From assembly GCF_002077945.1 (NCBI RefSeq), contig NZ_LVYD01000001.1, positions 248,001-312,000 on the forward strand: a DNA stretch of 64,000 nt, read 5' to 3'. The stretch comes from Niastella vici (lineage in GTDB: Bacteria; Bacteroidota; Bacteroidia; Chitinophagales; Chitinophagaceae). Made by a program: the position numbers and the translations under genes. Under the pieces are notes generated by a model. It made no database searches, was not told where the DNA came from, and saw only the letters and a list, made by a program, of their open reading frames with translations. Of the stretch, positions 27,678 to 36,837 are shown in pieces. Positions within the stretch are counted from its first letter, which is position 1, and each line of letters begins with the position of its first letter.

Positions 27678-27685
27678 TATCTTTG
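27678..27685 (+). promoter_or_regulatory. Predicted -7 box of gldH
   Basis: TATCTTTG matches TAnnTTTG exactly, 14 bases before the proposed TTG start. Confidence 0.55.
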
Positions 27686-27699
27686 CCAAAAATTTTCCC

Positions 27700-28194
27700 T
27701 TGAGCAAGCATATCCTTAACTATATTTCAATATTCGTATTACTTACTTCGTACCTCCTCCTTCCTGCCTGTGGTACAGTAGATGTTTTTGAAAAGAATGC
27801 CACTATTCCAAAACAACTCTGGAAAAGTTCCTATAAACCGGAAATAGTATTCACGGTAGACCCTAAGGATACTACGGCCAGGTACAATATTTATATAGTG
27901 ATCAGGCATACAGACGCCTATCGTTATAAGAACATCTGGATAAACTTTCATTCCGAAGCACCAAACGGGGTTGTTCAAAACCTGCCCCTCAACCTGCAAC
28001 TGGCAACCGACAGTAAAGGCTGGCTGGGTACCGGAATGGATGATATTTTTGAACACCGCATACTTATTACACCGCCGCAATCTCCTGTACCACTAAACGC
28101 AGGCACCTATCGCTTTAAACTCGAGAACATTATGCGCGAAGACCCTTTGAAAAATGTAATGAATGTTGGGGTGCGGGTTGAAAAGGCGCCATAA
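27700..28194 (+). CDS. gldH: Gliding motility lipoprotein GldH
   Basis: 164-residue lipoprotein of the GldH family, required for gliding and linked to type IX secretion in Bacteroidota. A signal peptide (LNYISIFVLLTSYLLLPAC) ends in a lipobox with the lipidated Cys about residue 24. Family features include DVFEKNATIPKQLW, YNIYIVIRHTDAYRYKNIW and the C-terminal MNVGVRVE. The start is TTG at 27700; the upstream in-frame ATG at 27655 lies before the predicted -7 box and would break the signal peptide. The histidine kinase gene follows 17 bp later. Confidence 0.85.
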   Translation: MSKHILNYISIFVLLTSYLLLPACGTVDVFEKNATIPKQLWKSSYKPEIVFTVDPKDTTARYNIYIVIRHTDAYRYKNIWINFHSEAPNGVVQNLPLNLQLATDSKGWLGTGMDDIFEHRILITPPQSPVPLNAGTYRFKLENIMREDPLKNVMNVGVRVEKAP

Positions 28195-28211
28195 GGTTTA
28201 TATGTTGTAAA

Positions 28212-29204
28212 ATGGATGTATTCAAAAAAAAGCGACTCGCTGTTGTCAGTATTGTATACTGGCTTTTGCTGGCTTACATAGTTGTGGCGCTGGTATGGTG
28301 GTTCATTGCACTGCAACGGCAAAACCACCAGATGGCCACCTATAAGATCAGTGAGCTTAAAATGGACGATCCCTCCTTTCCCGCCAAATACCAGGCGATC
28401 GCTGATGAAAAACGCCGCAAAAATTTCCGGAATGTTGGCGAAGGCAGTATTTTCCTCGTTGTTATTCTAATTGCTTCCATATTTGTGTACCAGGCAGTGC
28501 GGCGCCAGATAAGACTGCAGCACCAGCAGGAAAATTTTATGATGGCCATAACGCATGAGTTAAAAACACCCATTGCCATTGCCAAACTCAACCTCGAAAC
28601 CCTGCTGAAGTATACCCTGCCCGAAGAAAAGAAACTGAAAATGTTGCAGGCAACCCTGCAGGAAACCAACCGGCTGAATACCCTGGTCAGCAACATCCTG
28701 GTATCCTCACAACTCGAAGGCGGCCGTTACCGCATCTCAAAGGAAGAGCTCGACCTTTCAGACCTGGTAAAAACTGCGGTCAATGAATTCAGGAACCGGT
28801 TCCCCGACCACCACTGGCAAAGCGAAATAGAACCCGAAATAGATATCAACGGCGACTCCTTACTGTTACAGATACTGGTAAATAACCTCATCGAAAACGC
28901 CATCAAATATTCACCCAAAGAAAGCCTTATCACCTGCAAATTGTTCCAGAAGAACAGATCTGTACAATTTCAGGTATTGGATGAAGGTCCCGGTATAGCC
29001 GATGATGAAAAAAAACGGGTATTCGAAAAGTTCTACCGCATAGGCAACGAAACAACCCGCACCACCAAAGGCACCGGTTTGGGGCTTTACCTTTGTAAAA
29101 AGATTGTCGAAGATCACCACGGACACATCAGAGTGACCGATAATTTGAACAGAGGCAGTACTTTTATAGTAAGTTTTACTGTAAAACATGCCCATGAGCA
29201 ATAA
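28212..29204 (+). CDS. Sensor histidine kinase
   Basis: 330-residue membrane kinase. Two transmembrane helices (about 10-33 and 78-97) flank a small periplasmic loop of roughly 45 residues. A HisKA domain follows with the phosphorylated His115 in THELKTPIA, and a full HATPase with NLIENAIKYSP, DEGPGI and GTGLGLYLCKKIV. No HAMP or PAS domain. It overlaps the response regulator gene by 11-17 bp depending on its start, so the pair is coupled. The signal is unknown; the small loop suggests sensing within the membrane or by a partner. Confidence 0.93.
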   Translation: MDVFKKKRLAVVSIVYWLLLAYIVVALVWWFIALQRQNHQMATYKISELKMDDPSFPAKYQAIADEKRRKNFRNVGEGSIFLVVILIASIFVYQAVRRQIRLQHQQENFMMAITHELKTPIAIAKLNLETLLKYTLPEEKKLKMLQATLQETNRLNTLVSNILVSSQLEGGRYRISKEELDLSDLVKTAVNEFRNRFPDHHWQSEIEPEIDINGDSLLLQILVNNLIENAIKYSPKESLITCKLFQKNRSVQFQVLDEGPGIADDEKKRVFEKFYRIGNETTRTTKGTGLGLYLCKKIVEDHHGHIRVTDNLNRGSTFIVSFTVKHAHEQ

Positions 29205-29895
29205 ACCATCGATATTACTGGTTGAAGACGAAGAAAACCTGCACGAAGCGCTTAAACTGAACCTTGAGTTGGAAGGGTATGAAATTACTTCTTCCTTTAC
29301 CGGCAGCGAAGCCCTGCAAAAAGTACAAAGCGAATATTTCGATCTTATCATACTCGACGTAATGCTGCCCGATGTAGATGGCATTAGCATAACCGAAACC
29401 ATTCGCGTTCAAAACAACCAGGTGCCCATTTTGATACTCAGCGCAAAAAACACCAGTTCAGACCGGGTATTGGGTTTAAAAAAGGGGGCCGATGATTACC
29501 TTACCAAACCCTTTAACCTCGAAGAGCTGTTGTTACGGGTGCAGAAGCTGATAGAAAAGAATAAAAAAATGCAGGATAAGGATACGGTGGGCGATACCTA
29601 TCAGTTCGGTGGTCATACAATTGATTTTAATGCCCAGGAAGCGGTCACAAAAGAAGGACAACGCATTCAGCTCAGTAAAAAAGAAGCCATGCTGCTGAAG
29701 CTGTTATTCGAAAACAAGAATGATGTGGTGCCCCGCGAAAAGATCCTGCAAACCGTATGGGGATACAACGTTTATCCTACTACCCGCACTATCGACAACT
29801 TCATATTGAACTTTCGCAAATATTTTGAACACGACAGCCGCAATCCCCGCTACTTTCATTCAGTACGCGGCGTAGGTTATAAATACACAGAATAA
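29188..29895 (+). CDS. OmpR/PhoB-family response regulator
   Basis: 235-residue regulator. Receiver domain (about 8-120): acidic residues in LVEDEEN, phosphoacceptor Asp57 in IILDVMLP, conserved Lys in DYLTKPFN. The C-terminal winged helix (about 140-235) carries LSKKEAMLLKLL and the end RYFHSVRGVGYKYTE. Start ATG at 29188, or ATG 29194 two codons in; both overlap the kinase gene. Cognate to the upstream kinase. Confidence 0.94.
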   Translation: MPMSNKPSILLVEDEENLHEALKLNLELEGYEITSSFTGSEALQKVQSEYFDLIILDVMLPDVDGISITETIRVQNNQVPILILSAKNTSSDRVLGLKKGADDYLTKPFNLEELLLRVQKLIEKNKKMQDKDTVGDTYQFGGHTIDFNAQEAVTKEGQRIQLSKKEAMLLKLLFENKNDVVPREKILQTVWGYNVYPTTRTIDNFILNFRKYFEHDSRNPRYFHSVRGVGYKYTE

Positions 29896-29944
29896 CGGAA
29901 AGCAGGGCCCTGAGCGTCCTGAGCGAAGCCGAAGGATCGAAGGG

Positions 29945-31777
29945 TCAGGATTTTACTTCAAGCAGAACTATTAACAAACCCTCGGTTTTACTGGCCAATT
30001 CTTCCATACTGCTAACAGATTGACCGGGGGTGTACAAAGCCCATTCGCATTCATCGAGTATGGCCAACAGGTTGTGGATGGTTGCGGCCGGCACCTGCTT
30101 TTCAGTAAGCACCTGAACAATATAGTGCTTGTTCATTTTTGAAGGTAACAGCTGGTAATTCTCTGCAATAACCTGCCAAATGGCTTGCTGTACGTCATGA
30201 TAAAAAGCCTGTTGCCGGTGGTATTGCAATGCCAGCCTTGCATTGGCAAGCAGTTTGGAAGCCGCTTGTTGAGGAGAGGGCACTTCTTTTACAGGCTCCG
30301 GAGCCGTTGGTTTCTCTTCCACTTTCTTTTTTCCTTTCTGTAAGGAAATGACCTGGTATGCAATGCAGGCAATAATGACCAGTGCAATAGCGGCAAACCA
30401 GTAATAAGCAGGCCTGATGGCACCAACGTGATCAACCGCATTCATGCCCGTTCCCGCATCGGTTTTCTTTACCCCGGGCAGCACATGTAAGGTAATGGAA
30501 TCGCTGACAGCGGTTTTGTACTTATTTGCTACCGGATCATAATAAGGCAAATGCGCAACAGGTATTACATAATCACCCGTATCGGGGGCCGCAAAGGAAT
30601 ATTCAAATGTTTTGGAACCGCTTAAAGGGAAATTATATTTGTTAATATTTTCTTTAACAGAAGGTTCGGCAGTATCAACCCCTTTCGGCCATTTTATAGC
30701 TGGCGGGGTAAGCAGCGACAGGTTACCACTACCGCTGATAGCTACCTGTATTTTTACCAGATCGCCCCTGTGTATGGGCGCACCGGGCGCTTTAACGGTC
30801 AAAGTAAACTGGCCAACAGCACCCGAAAAATCGGCTGGCTGATTGGCCGTGGGCAATGGTTTTACAATGATCGTTTTGGGCTCGGTACGTACAATAGTGC
30901 GGTGGTTGATGGCCGTGGGAAACATAGGGGTACCGTTCCTGCTATACAATGAAGATCCATGTTTTTTACCGGCCGGTTCATTTGTTTTAATAAAATGGAT
31001 CACGCTTTCGATCTCGGCCGGATCGAGCGTATATTTACCTTCCTGCAAAGGGAACAACTGCACCTTGCGCACCAGGTTGGTATAGTACGTGCGGCCGTTC
31101 AACTTTTCAATTTCCGGTTTTCCGTCATAGGCATCTACCATTTCCATTACACTAAACCCGGTAAGGGATGGCCGTCTCATAACCTGGGAGTTGGCATTCA
31201 GCCGCGAATAGGCCTTATATACTACCATCAAGGGTTCACCTACGTAACAGGTGGTTTTGCTGGTTTCAACCCGCAGGAACAGGTTCTTTTCTATTTTATC
31301 ATTGATATTCTCCCCCGGATGCAAAACCGATTCTTCTTCGGTATCAATTTCATCGGGATCAATATTATACATGCCCGGCATGCCCGGTTTCACTGCAATA
31401 TGAACCGCATTGGAATGCATTTGCTTTCCATTGATAATGGCCGTAGCGCCGGGAATGGTGAACCGCCCTTTTCGGGGAGCAAGCAGCACAATTATTTTTG
31501 AATAGGTGTCGATGCCCTGGCCAAAATTGGTTGAATTGAAGTCGAAAACATCGGCTATATCAAAATCCCTGAAGCGCGGAACTTTAAATTGACGGATGTT
31601 GCTGGCGCCTTCAACAATATATTGCACCTGGAAGGTTTGGCGCACAGAAATAGTAGATTCACTAACAAGCGTATAAAATCGTACCTGTGCCTTTAACGAC
31701 CCGGTAAACAGGCAAAAAAACAGCCCCGTTAAAATAATATGTAGAATTTTCCTGATGCTGGCTTTTTTAAATTCAAT
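29945..31777 (-). CDS. batD: BatD-family protein (von Willebrand/Bat operon component)
   Basis: Membrane protein of the BatD/oxygen-tolerance family. Two or more Ig-like extracytoplasmic domains (about residues 40-410) are followed by one transmembrane helix (WFAAIALVIIACIAYQVIS) and a cytoplasmic helical tail. The conventional start in frame is GTG at 31645, but that removes the signal peptide. An in-frame upstream stretch (KILHIILTGLFFCLFTG, then SLKAQ) clearly encodes one, without any ATG, GTG or TTG; ATT at 31777 or ATC at 31756 are the nearest options, or a one-base shift at an A6 run from TTG at 31776. No batA, batB or batC lies alongside. Confidence 0.72.
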   Translation of the reverse strand: MEFKKASIRKILHIILTGLFFCLFTGSLKAQVRFYTLVSESTISVRQTFQVQYIVEGASNIRQFKVPRFRDFDIADVFDFNSTNFGQGIDTYSKIIVLLAPRKGRFTIPGATAIINGKQMHSNAVHIAVKPGMPGMYNIDPDEIDTEEESVLHPGENINDKIEKNLFLRVETSKTTCYVGEPLMVVYKAYSRLNANSQVMRRPSLTGFSVMEMVDAYDGKPEIEKLNGRTYYTNLVRKVQLFPLQEGKYTLDPAEIESVIHFIKTNEPAGKKHGSSLYSRNGTPMFPTAINHRTIVRTEPKTIIVKPLPTANQPADFSGAVGQFTLTVKAPGAPIHRGDLVKIQVAISGSGNLSLLTPPAIKWPKGVDTAEPSVKENINKYNFPLSGSKTFEYSFAAPDTGDYVIPVAHLPYYDPVANKYKTAVSDSITLHVLPGVKKTDAGTGMNAVDHVGAIRPAYYWFAAIALVIIACIAYQVISLQKGKKKVEEKPTAPEPVKEVPSPQQAASKLLANARLALQYHRQQAFYHDVQQAIWQVIAENYQLLPSKMNKHYIVQVLTEKQVPAATIHNLLAILDECEWALYTPGQSVSSMEELASKTEGLLIVLLEVKS

Positions 31778-31795
31778 AACTCATATGACCTGTAA

Positions 31796-31803
31796 CAAAT
31801 ATA
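31796..31803 (-). promoter_or_regulatory. Predicted -7 box of batD
   Basis: TATATTTG on the minus strand, a TAnnTTTG match. It ends about 19 bases before the candidate ATT/TTG start region at 31774-31777, which supports translation starting upstream of the GTG at 31645. Confidence 0.5.
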
Positions 31804-31930
31804 AATTTTGCCGGTTTAGGAGGGAAAAAATGTTAGCGTTAAAGCTGCGTTAAACCAATAGTCATTGACAATTGGCAATTGGCCATGTTAAATGGCAAAG
31901 GGCTGTTAATTTATTTTCCTGGAAATTAAC

Positions 31931-32632
31931 TCACAGGTCGCCCAGCTGCGGGCGCATGATAATTTCTTCCACACAGGCCTGGGGCGATAATTGCGAAGCA
32001 GTATAGATCATGCGGGCAATATCATCAGCCTGCATAATACGTTTGGGATCAACCCCGCTTTCGGCCCACGAATCGGTATAAGCGGCGCCGGGATAAACAG
32101 CTGTAACTTTTATGCCAAAAGGTTTCATTTCTTCACGCAGGTTGGTCGAAAACCCCGCCAGGGCATACTTGCTGATGCTGTAGGCGCCCCCATTGGGGTA
32201 TGCCTTCAACGAAGCAATGGAACACATGTTAAAAATATGACCGCTTTTCTGTGCAATCATTTGATCGATGACCGTGCGGGTTACATGATAGGCACTGTAC
32301 AAATTCACCGCCATCATATGCTCCAGCGTGCCATCGGGCTCATTGTATACACTGCCGGGGTCAAACAAGCCGGCATTATTCACCAGCACATCAACAGGGG
32401 CCTGCAAACTGAGCACCCATTTTCCAAAAGCCTGCGCATCTTCTTTTTGTGAAAGATCAAATGCTTTGGCTTTCACCGTAATGGCCGGGTAGGCAGTCAT
32501 TATTTCCTGCATGGCGTTGTATAAAGCCACTTCATTACGGGAGGTGAGCACCAGATTATGCCCGTTCTGTGCAAATAAATGAGCAATGGCTTTGCCCAAT
32601 CCTCTTGATGCACCGGTAATTATAACATTCAT
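31931..32632 (-). CDS. Short-chain dehydrogenase/reductase
   Basis: 233-residue classical SDR. The cofactor motif is TGASRGLGKA (residues 7-16), NNAG follows near 88-91, and the active site is a Ser near 140 with YSISK (Tyr about 151, Lys about 155). Probably NADP-dependent (Arg after the first Ser of the motif). Substrate unknown. Divergent from the phosphatase gene, with only 43 bp between start codons. Confidence 0.88.
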   Translation of the reverse strand: MNVIITGASRGLGKAIAHLFAQNGHNLVLTSRNEVALYNAMQEIMTAYPAITVKAKAFDLSQKEDAQAFGKWVLSLQAPVDVLVNNAGLFDPGSVYNEPDGTLEHMMAVNLYSAYHVTRTVIDQMIAQKSGHIFNMCSIASLKAYPNGGAYSISKYALAGFSTNLREEMKPFGIKVTAVYPGAAYTDSWAESGVDPKRIMQADDIARMIYTASQLSPQACVEEIIMRPQLGDL

Positions 32633-32675
32633 AGTTGCAAATTAAATACAAAACAGGTATTTCGTATCTTGCGGA

Positions 32676-33371
32676 ATGAAGTACCAGCATATCTTTTTTG
32701 ACCTCGATCATACACTGTGGGATTTCGAAACAAATAGCCGCCAAACGCTCGAAGAACTGTTTCATGCTTACAATTTGCAGGAAAAAGGCGTACACAGCTT
32801 TGAGCTGTTCTATCAAAACTATATGGTACACAATGAAAAATTGTGGGACCGCTTCAGAAAGGGCTTTATCAAAATAGATGAACTGCGCTGGAAACGTATG
32901 TGGCTTTCCCTGCTCGATTTTAAGATCGGCGATCAAAAACTGGCGTTGGATATGGCCAACCGGTTCCTCGACCTGTTACCAACCCGCAAAACCCTGTTTC
33001 CGCACACCGTTGAAATACTTACCTATCTCACCAACAAGGGATACCGCCTGCATTTGATCACTAACGGGTTTGAACAGGTACAGCATATGAAATTAAAATA
33101 CGCGGGTATCGATAGCTATTTTATAGAAGTGATCACTTCGGAAGGCAGCAACTATATAAAACCCAACAAGGAGATCTTTGAATACGCCTTTCAAAAAACA
33201 AATGCTTTGCCGGCCGAAAGCATCATGATCGGCGATAATGTGGAAGTGGATATACAGGGCGCCATTAATGCCGGTATTGATCAGATATACGTAAACCACC
33301 TGAATATTGCCCCGGCCATACAGCCCACCTATACAGTGTATTCATTAAAAGAACTGGAGAATATATTCTAA
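32676..33371 (+). CDS. YjjG-family HAD noncanonical pyrimidine nucleotidase
   Basis: 231-residue HAD hydrolase that, by family, dephosphorylates nucleotides such as dUMP, dTMP or damaged pyrimidine analogues. Motif I is FFDLDHTLWDF (nucleophile Asp9, acid Asp11), motif II is LITNG near 128-132, and the motif III Lys plus acidic IGDNVEVD (about 185-192) are present. Full length. A TATCTTG box ends 4 bases before the ATG, so the mRNA should have almost no leader. A strong terminator follows. Confidence 0.88.
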   Translation: MKYQHIFFDLDHTLWDFETNSRQTLEELFHAYNLQEKGVHSFELFYQNYMVHNEKLWDRFRKGFIKIDELRWKRMWLSLLDFKIGDQKLALDMANRFLDLLPTRKTLFPHTVEILTYLTNKGYRLHLITNGFEQVQHMKLKYAGIDSYFIEVITSEGSNYIKPNKEIFEYAFQKTNALPAESIMIGDNVEVDIQGAINAGIDQIYVNHLNIAPAIQPTYTVYSLKELENIF

Positions 33372-33378
33372 GAAAAAA

Positions 33379-33400
33379 GGGTTCGCCAGCTGGCGAACCC
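33379..33400. terminator. Bidirectional terminator, perfect 22-bp palindrome
   Basis: GGGTTCGCCAG followed by its exact complement CTGGCGAACCC, with AAAAAA on the left and T-rich sequence on the right. Placed between the convergent phosphatase and psd genes; works for both. Confidence 0.88.
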
Positions 33401-33430
33401 TTTACTATTTTTGATCAGTGGTGGCTGCCT

Positions 33431-34090
33431 TTACGCTAAAGTAGCGAGCACCGTTACACCACCCTTCACCACCTGATTGAATTGTACGTTAACCTTGGCG
33501 TCCAAAGGCAATAACACATCAACCCGGCTGCCGAATTTTATAAAGCCCATTTCGGTACATTGCTCCACTTTTTGTCCCACACTCAGATAGTTCACTATTC
33601 TTTTGGCCAATGCGCCGGCGATCTGTTTTACCAGTATCTCTCCTTTCGGGTGACGGATCACCACTGAATGACGTTCATTTTCGGTTGATGATTTGGGATG
33701 CCAGGCTACCAGGTATTTCCCTTTATGGTATTGGTTATATACCACTTCACCGGTAACCGGGTTGCGGTTCTGGTGCACGTTCGCGGGACTCATAAAAATG
33801 GAAACCTGCAATCTTTTGTCTTTGAAATATTCCTCATCATACACTTCCTCAATAACCACCACCTTGCCATCGGCAGGGCAAATAACCAGGTTGCTGCCCA
33901 GCGTTAACTGCCGGCGCGGAACACGGAAGAAAGAAATGATGAACAACAACAAGCCCAGCGTGAGTATAAAAATCAACCAGGTTAACCATGCAAAGTAAAA
34001 ACTGAGAAAATAAAACGATGCAAGGTTAACAACAGCAAATAATATAGCCGTGATCAATATACTCTTGTAGCCTTCTTTATGAATGGTCAT
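33431..34090 (-). CDS. psd: Phosphatidylserine decarboxylase (short form)
   Basis: 219-residue proenzyme that decarboxylates phosphatidylserine to phosphatidylethanolamine at the cytoplasmic membrane. Two hydrophobic segments (about 10-27 and 33-52) anchor it. HQNRNPVTG and KGKYLVAWHPKSSTENER are family motifs, and KFGSRVDVLLP near 187-197 contains the Gly-Ser where self-cleavage creates the pyruvoyl group. The short length fits the type found in Bacteroidota and archaea. Last gene of a minus-strand group that includes cdsA, the next step back in phospholipid synthesis. Confidence 0.9.
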   Translation of the reverse strand: MTIHKEGYKSILITAILFAVVNLASFYFLSFYFAWLTWLIFILTLGLLLFIISFFRVPRRQLTLGSNLVICPADGKVVVIEEVYDEEYFKDKRLQVSIFMSPANVHQNRNPVTGEVVYNQYHKGKYLVAWHPKSSTENERHSVVIRHPKGEILVKQIAGALAKRIVNYLSVGQKVEQCTEMGFIKFGSRVDVLLPLDAKVNVQFNQVVKGGVTVLATLA

Positions 34091-34143
34091 TTAAAAATTT
34101 TAGGGGTTAAAATTACAAAATAGTATCGCACAACAGCATTTCT

Positions 34144-34779
34144 TTATTTCGCCACCTTGGCATTGCCGAATTTATTCCATTGTTTATTGGCAAATTCAAG
34201 AAATGCCTCAGGCGCCTCTTCAAACTTTTTCTCCACCTGTTTATCGCCACCCAGCTTTTGGGTGCCCTTTACAACGGTAGTGGTGCCTTTTATCTGGTAC
34301 AGGTCTTTTCCTTCATAAAACACCAGCTTCTTTTCATCGGGGCCCGATTCTGATTTACACCCTTTTTCAAAGGCAAAACCCACTTCGGCAATACCATCGC
34401 CATCAAGATCGGTAACCGTAAGGGAATTCATAAAAAAATCGCAACGCACATCAAATGCGCATTCATCAACCGTTTCACTTATTTTCCACACTTCCTTCAA
34501 TGTACTGTCGGCCGTTCTTATGAAATGATAGGCAAACAGTTTGGCGCCGCGGGTAGCCTCATACACGTTCGACCAGTAAATGCCGGTTGCGGTAAGTATC
34601 ACAATGTTTTCGCCCCGTTTATCTTTCCATCGCCTTCCTTCTTTTATTTGCCCTTTATACAATTTTTTATTGATCATGCCGGGTTTAAATTCCAGCAAGG
34701 GTACAGGCGCTTCACCAGGGGCGGCAGTACAGCTTGCGAAAGCCGTAATAAGGATAATGATCAGTAATTGGTATTTCAT
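34144..34779 (-). CDS. Lipoprotein with an EF-like Asp loop
   Basis: 211-residue exported protein. The signal peptide ends ITAFASC (lipidated Cys16). DLDGDGIAEVGF near 127-138 is a calcium-binding type of loop seen in FG-GAP and related repeats. A Cys pair (AFDVRCDFF and KGCKSES, with a further Cys in ETVDECAF) could form disulfides. Some database entries call such proteins surface polysaccharide biosynthesis proteins, but nothing in the sequence shows that. Between cdsA (81 bp) and psd (53 bp), same strand. Confidence 0.65.
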   Translation of the reverse strand: MKYQLLIIILITAFASCTAAPGEAPVPLLEFKPGMINKKLYKGQIKEGRRWKDKRGENIVILTATGIYWSNVYEATRGAKLFAYHFIRTADSTLKEVWKISETVDECAFDVRCDFFMNSLTVTDLDGDGIAEVGFAFEKGCKSESGPDEKKLVFYEGKDLYQIKGTTTVVKGTQKLGGDKQVEKKFEEAPEAFLEFANKQWNKFGNAKVAK

Positions 34780-34860
34780 CTGGAGATATTATTTTTTGTT
34801 GGCCAGATGCCCGCTCCCGAACGGGGAAATTATCATTCCGATGGCATCAGGATGAACGTT

Positions 34861-35754
34861 TCATTTTAGCGCCAGTTGAATATATAACCAAACAAAAAGA
34901 ATGGCTAACAGCAAAGAATCGAACCGGTCTAAAAATCCACCATGGCCAGGCATAATATGGCCACTGTCTTTTACATTGGCAACACGTTTTAACTTGCTCT
35001 CTGCCAAATCGCCTGCGGTGCCTACCACAGCAGCGATAGCGGCAATTATAATCCAGTGAATAACAGCATATCCGTTGGCAGGAGCCGTAAAATACCCCAG
35101 CAAAGCAATTACCACAACACACAAAATAGCCCCGCCAACCGTTCCCTCCCAGGTCTTTTTAGGCGAGATCTTTGAAAAGGGGGTTTTCCCTATCAACGAC
35201 CCCACCATGTAGGCCATGGTATCATTGATCCAGATGCTGAAGATCAATGCGCAGGTGATCAGTTTTCCCCAGCTTTCGGGCGATACGGTAAAACCTGCCC
35301 TGGCCGGCACAAAAGAGCTGCGCAGGTCCATCATTAACCCCCACGCTAACGAGATATAAACCAATCCTATTGCAGAATAACCAATATTCTTTGGCTTTAT
35401 TTCCCGGGCAAATAGTAATTCAATAATGGGCAGAATAAAAATAAACAGCAAACCCAGCCACCAGCCCAGCTCATGCAAATGCATGCCGAAGATCGAGAAC
35501 TGGTCATTGGTAAAATACAGCATAAGGCACCAGCCAGCCAGTTTCACGCCATACTTATGGAACGGCGTTATATTGGTATAATCAGGGTCTATCAATCCAA
35601 CCAGCTTCTGGAATTCAGTCCAGCAACCGAAATGAATAATACTGAATAATATAAAAAAAGCCCAGTGGTTCCATAGCAACCCTGTAAGCATCACTACTAC
35701 GAACACTACCGCGGTCAGCGACCTTGTTTTAAATGTTTGTACATTGAGCGCCAT
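34861..35754 (-). CDS. cdsA: Phosphatidate cytidylyltransferase
   Basis: 297-residue integral membrane enzyme that makes CDP-diacylglycerol from phosphatidic acid and CTP. It has about seven to eight hydrophobic segments. The family signature spans SKISPKKTWEGTVGG (about 199-213) to DLAESKLKRVANVKDSGHIMPGHGGFLDR, including conserved Asp residues. In line with psd further downstream, giving two steps of phospholipid synthesis in one stretch; the CPBP protease gene lies 18 bp upstream. Confidence 0.94.
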   Translation of the reverse strand: MALNVQTFKTRSLTAVVFVVVMLTGLLWNHWAFFILFSIIHFGCWTEFQKLVGLIDPDYTNITPFHKYGVKLAGWCLMLYFTNDQFSIFGMHLHELGWWLGLLFIFILPIIELLFAREIKPKNIGYSAIGLVYISLAWGLMMDLRSSFVPARAGFTVSPESWGKLITCALIFSIWINDTMAYMVGSLIGKTPFSKISPKKTWEGTVGGAILCVVVIALLGYFTAPANGYAVIHWIIIAAIAAVVGTAGDLAESKLKRVANVKDSGHIMPGHGGFLDRFDSLLLAILFVWLYIQLALK

Positions 35755-35772
35755 AGGCGAAGGGAATATATT

Positions 35773-36693
35773 TTATGCTATGAATTGATCGAAAGGTGTA
35801 AGCTCATCTGTATGGTACACTTTGGCCCAGGTAACAGTTGATTGTTTTTGAAAAAACCACAGTATGGCCCATACAACTATTCCGCTGGCAATGGCTGCCA
35901 GTACCGGGATCTCAGGATTTTTTTCAATAACGTCCGGCGCATAGGAAGCCCAGATCACCTGCACGGCATTATTTACAAAATGCGCGATCATGCTGGTATA
36001 AATGCTTCCACTGAACCAGTAAAAAGCGCCAAGCGCAATGCCCAGGAACATCCGGGGCAAAAAACCGCTGAACTGTAAATGCAACGCCGAAAATAATACA
36101 GCTGTTAAAACTATTCCTGCCCAGGGATTGCGGGTAACCTGTATCAATATTCTCTGCAGCGCGCCTCTAAAGCACAGTTCCTCCCCTATTGCCGGTAATA
36201 AGGCGATAATGAATACATTCACAACAATATCGAAGGGGTTCCTTATTTTAAGAAAGGCGGCCATTTGCTGCCCGGCCTGTTGTTCAAGTTTTGTTAAGCC
36301 TTCAGGCAGGGGTATGCCTTCATTCAATTTTCCGATCCAGAACACAAAGGGAATGGCCAGCAAAATACCAACGACCGCCAATACATACATATTTGCCTTT
36401 TCAGCATTTCTGAAGCCTAAAAAATAGCTATAATTCCCTGTAAACGTAAATCTTGCGTATAAATAGGCAGGCAGTATGAACAGGAATACCGAAGAAAGCG
36501 CCTGTACCCATTTGGATATGCTTATAAAATGCGGGTTGTTCCAGTCAATAGTTTCAAGGGAAGCAATGCTTATACCATTGGCCTGGTATATGAGCACCGA
36601 TAGTACGCCAATTAGAATATACGCTACTCCAAAGATCCCCAGGAATAACCCTAATTGCGACAGGGGTGATTTTATGCGTAAATGACCTCTCAT
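35773..36693 (-). CDS. CPBP-family intramembrane metalloprotease
   Basis: About 306 residues from the ATG at 36693. Multi-pass membrane protein with the CPBP/Abi motifs: GEELCFRGAL (EExxxR) and FSALHLQFSG (FxxxH). These predict a Rce1-like glutamyl intramembrane protease. Eight or so hydrophobic segments are seen. A longer frame from 36798 adds 35 residues with no membrane or signal character and was not used. Followed by cdsA after 18 bp, probably in one transcript; substrate unknown. Confidence 0.85.
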   Translation of the reverse strand: MRGHLRIKSPLSQLGLFLGIFGVAYILIGVLSVLIYQANGISIASLETIDWNNPHFISISKWVQALSSVFLFILPAYLYARFTFTGNYSYFLGFRNAEKANMYVLAVVGILLAIPFVFWIGKLNEGIPLPEGLTKLEQQAGQQMAAFLKIRNPFDIVVNVFIIALLPAIGEELCFRGALQRILIQVTRNPWAGIVLTAVLFSALHLQFSGFLPRMFLGIALGAFYWFSGSIYTSMIAHFVNNAVQVIWASYAPDVIEKNPEIPVLAAIASGIVVWAILWFFQKQSTVTWAKVYHTDELTPFDQFIA

Positions 36694-36837
36694 AGGCTGG
36701 TATAAACAAATATTAGTGTGTAAATTTGCTGCCCGGCAAATCCTTGCAAAAGCTGCAAGATAAGCATTGTGATTTGCTTTCAAATTATTAAAATTCATTA
36801 GGTTGGTTCAACCCGTTGAACTAAAAAAGGCTACAAA

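Noticed and set aside
30959-31501. 180-codon plus-strand frame opposite batD
   Set aside because: Antisense shadow of a real gene with no motif and no ribosome-binding site.
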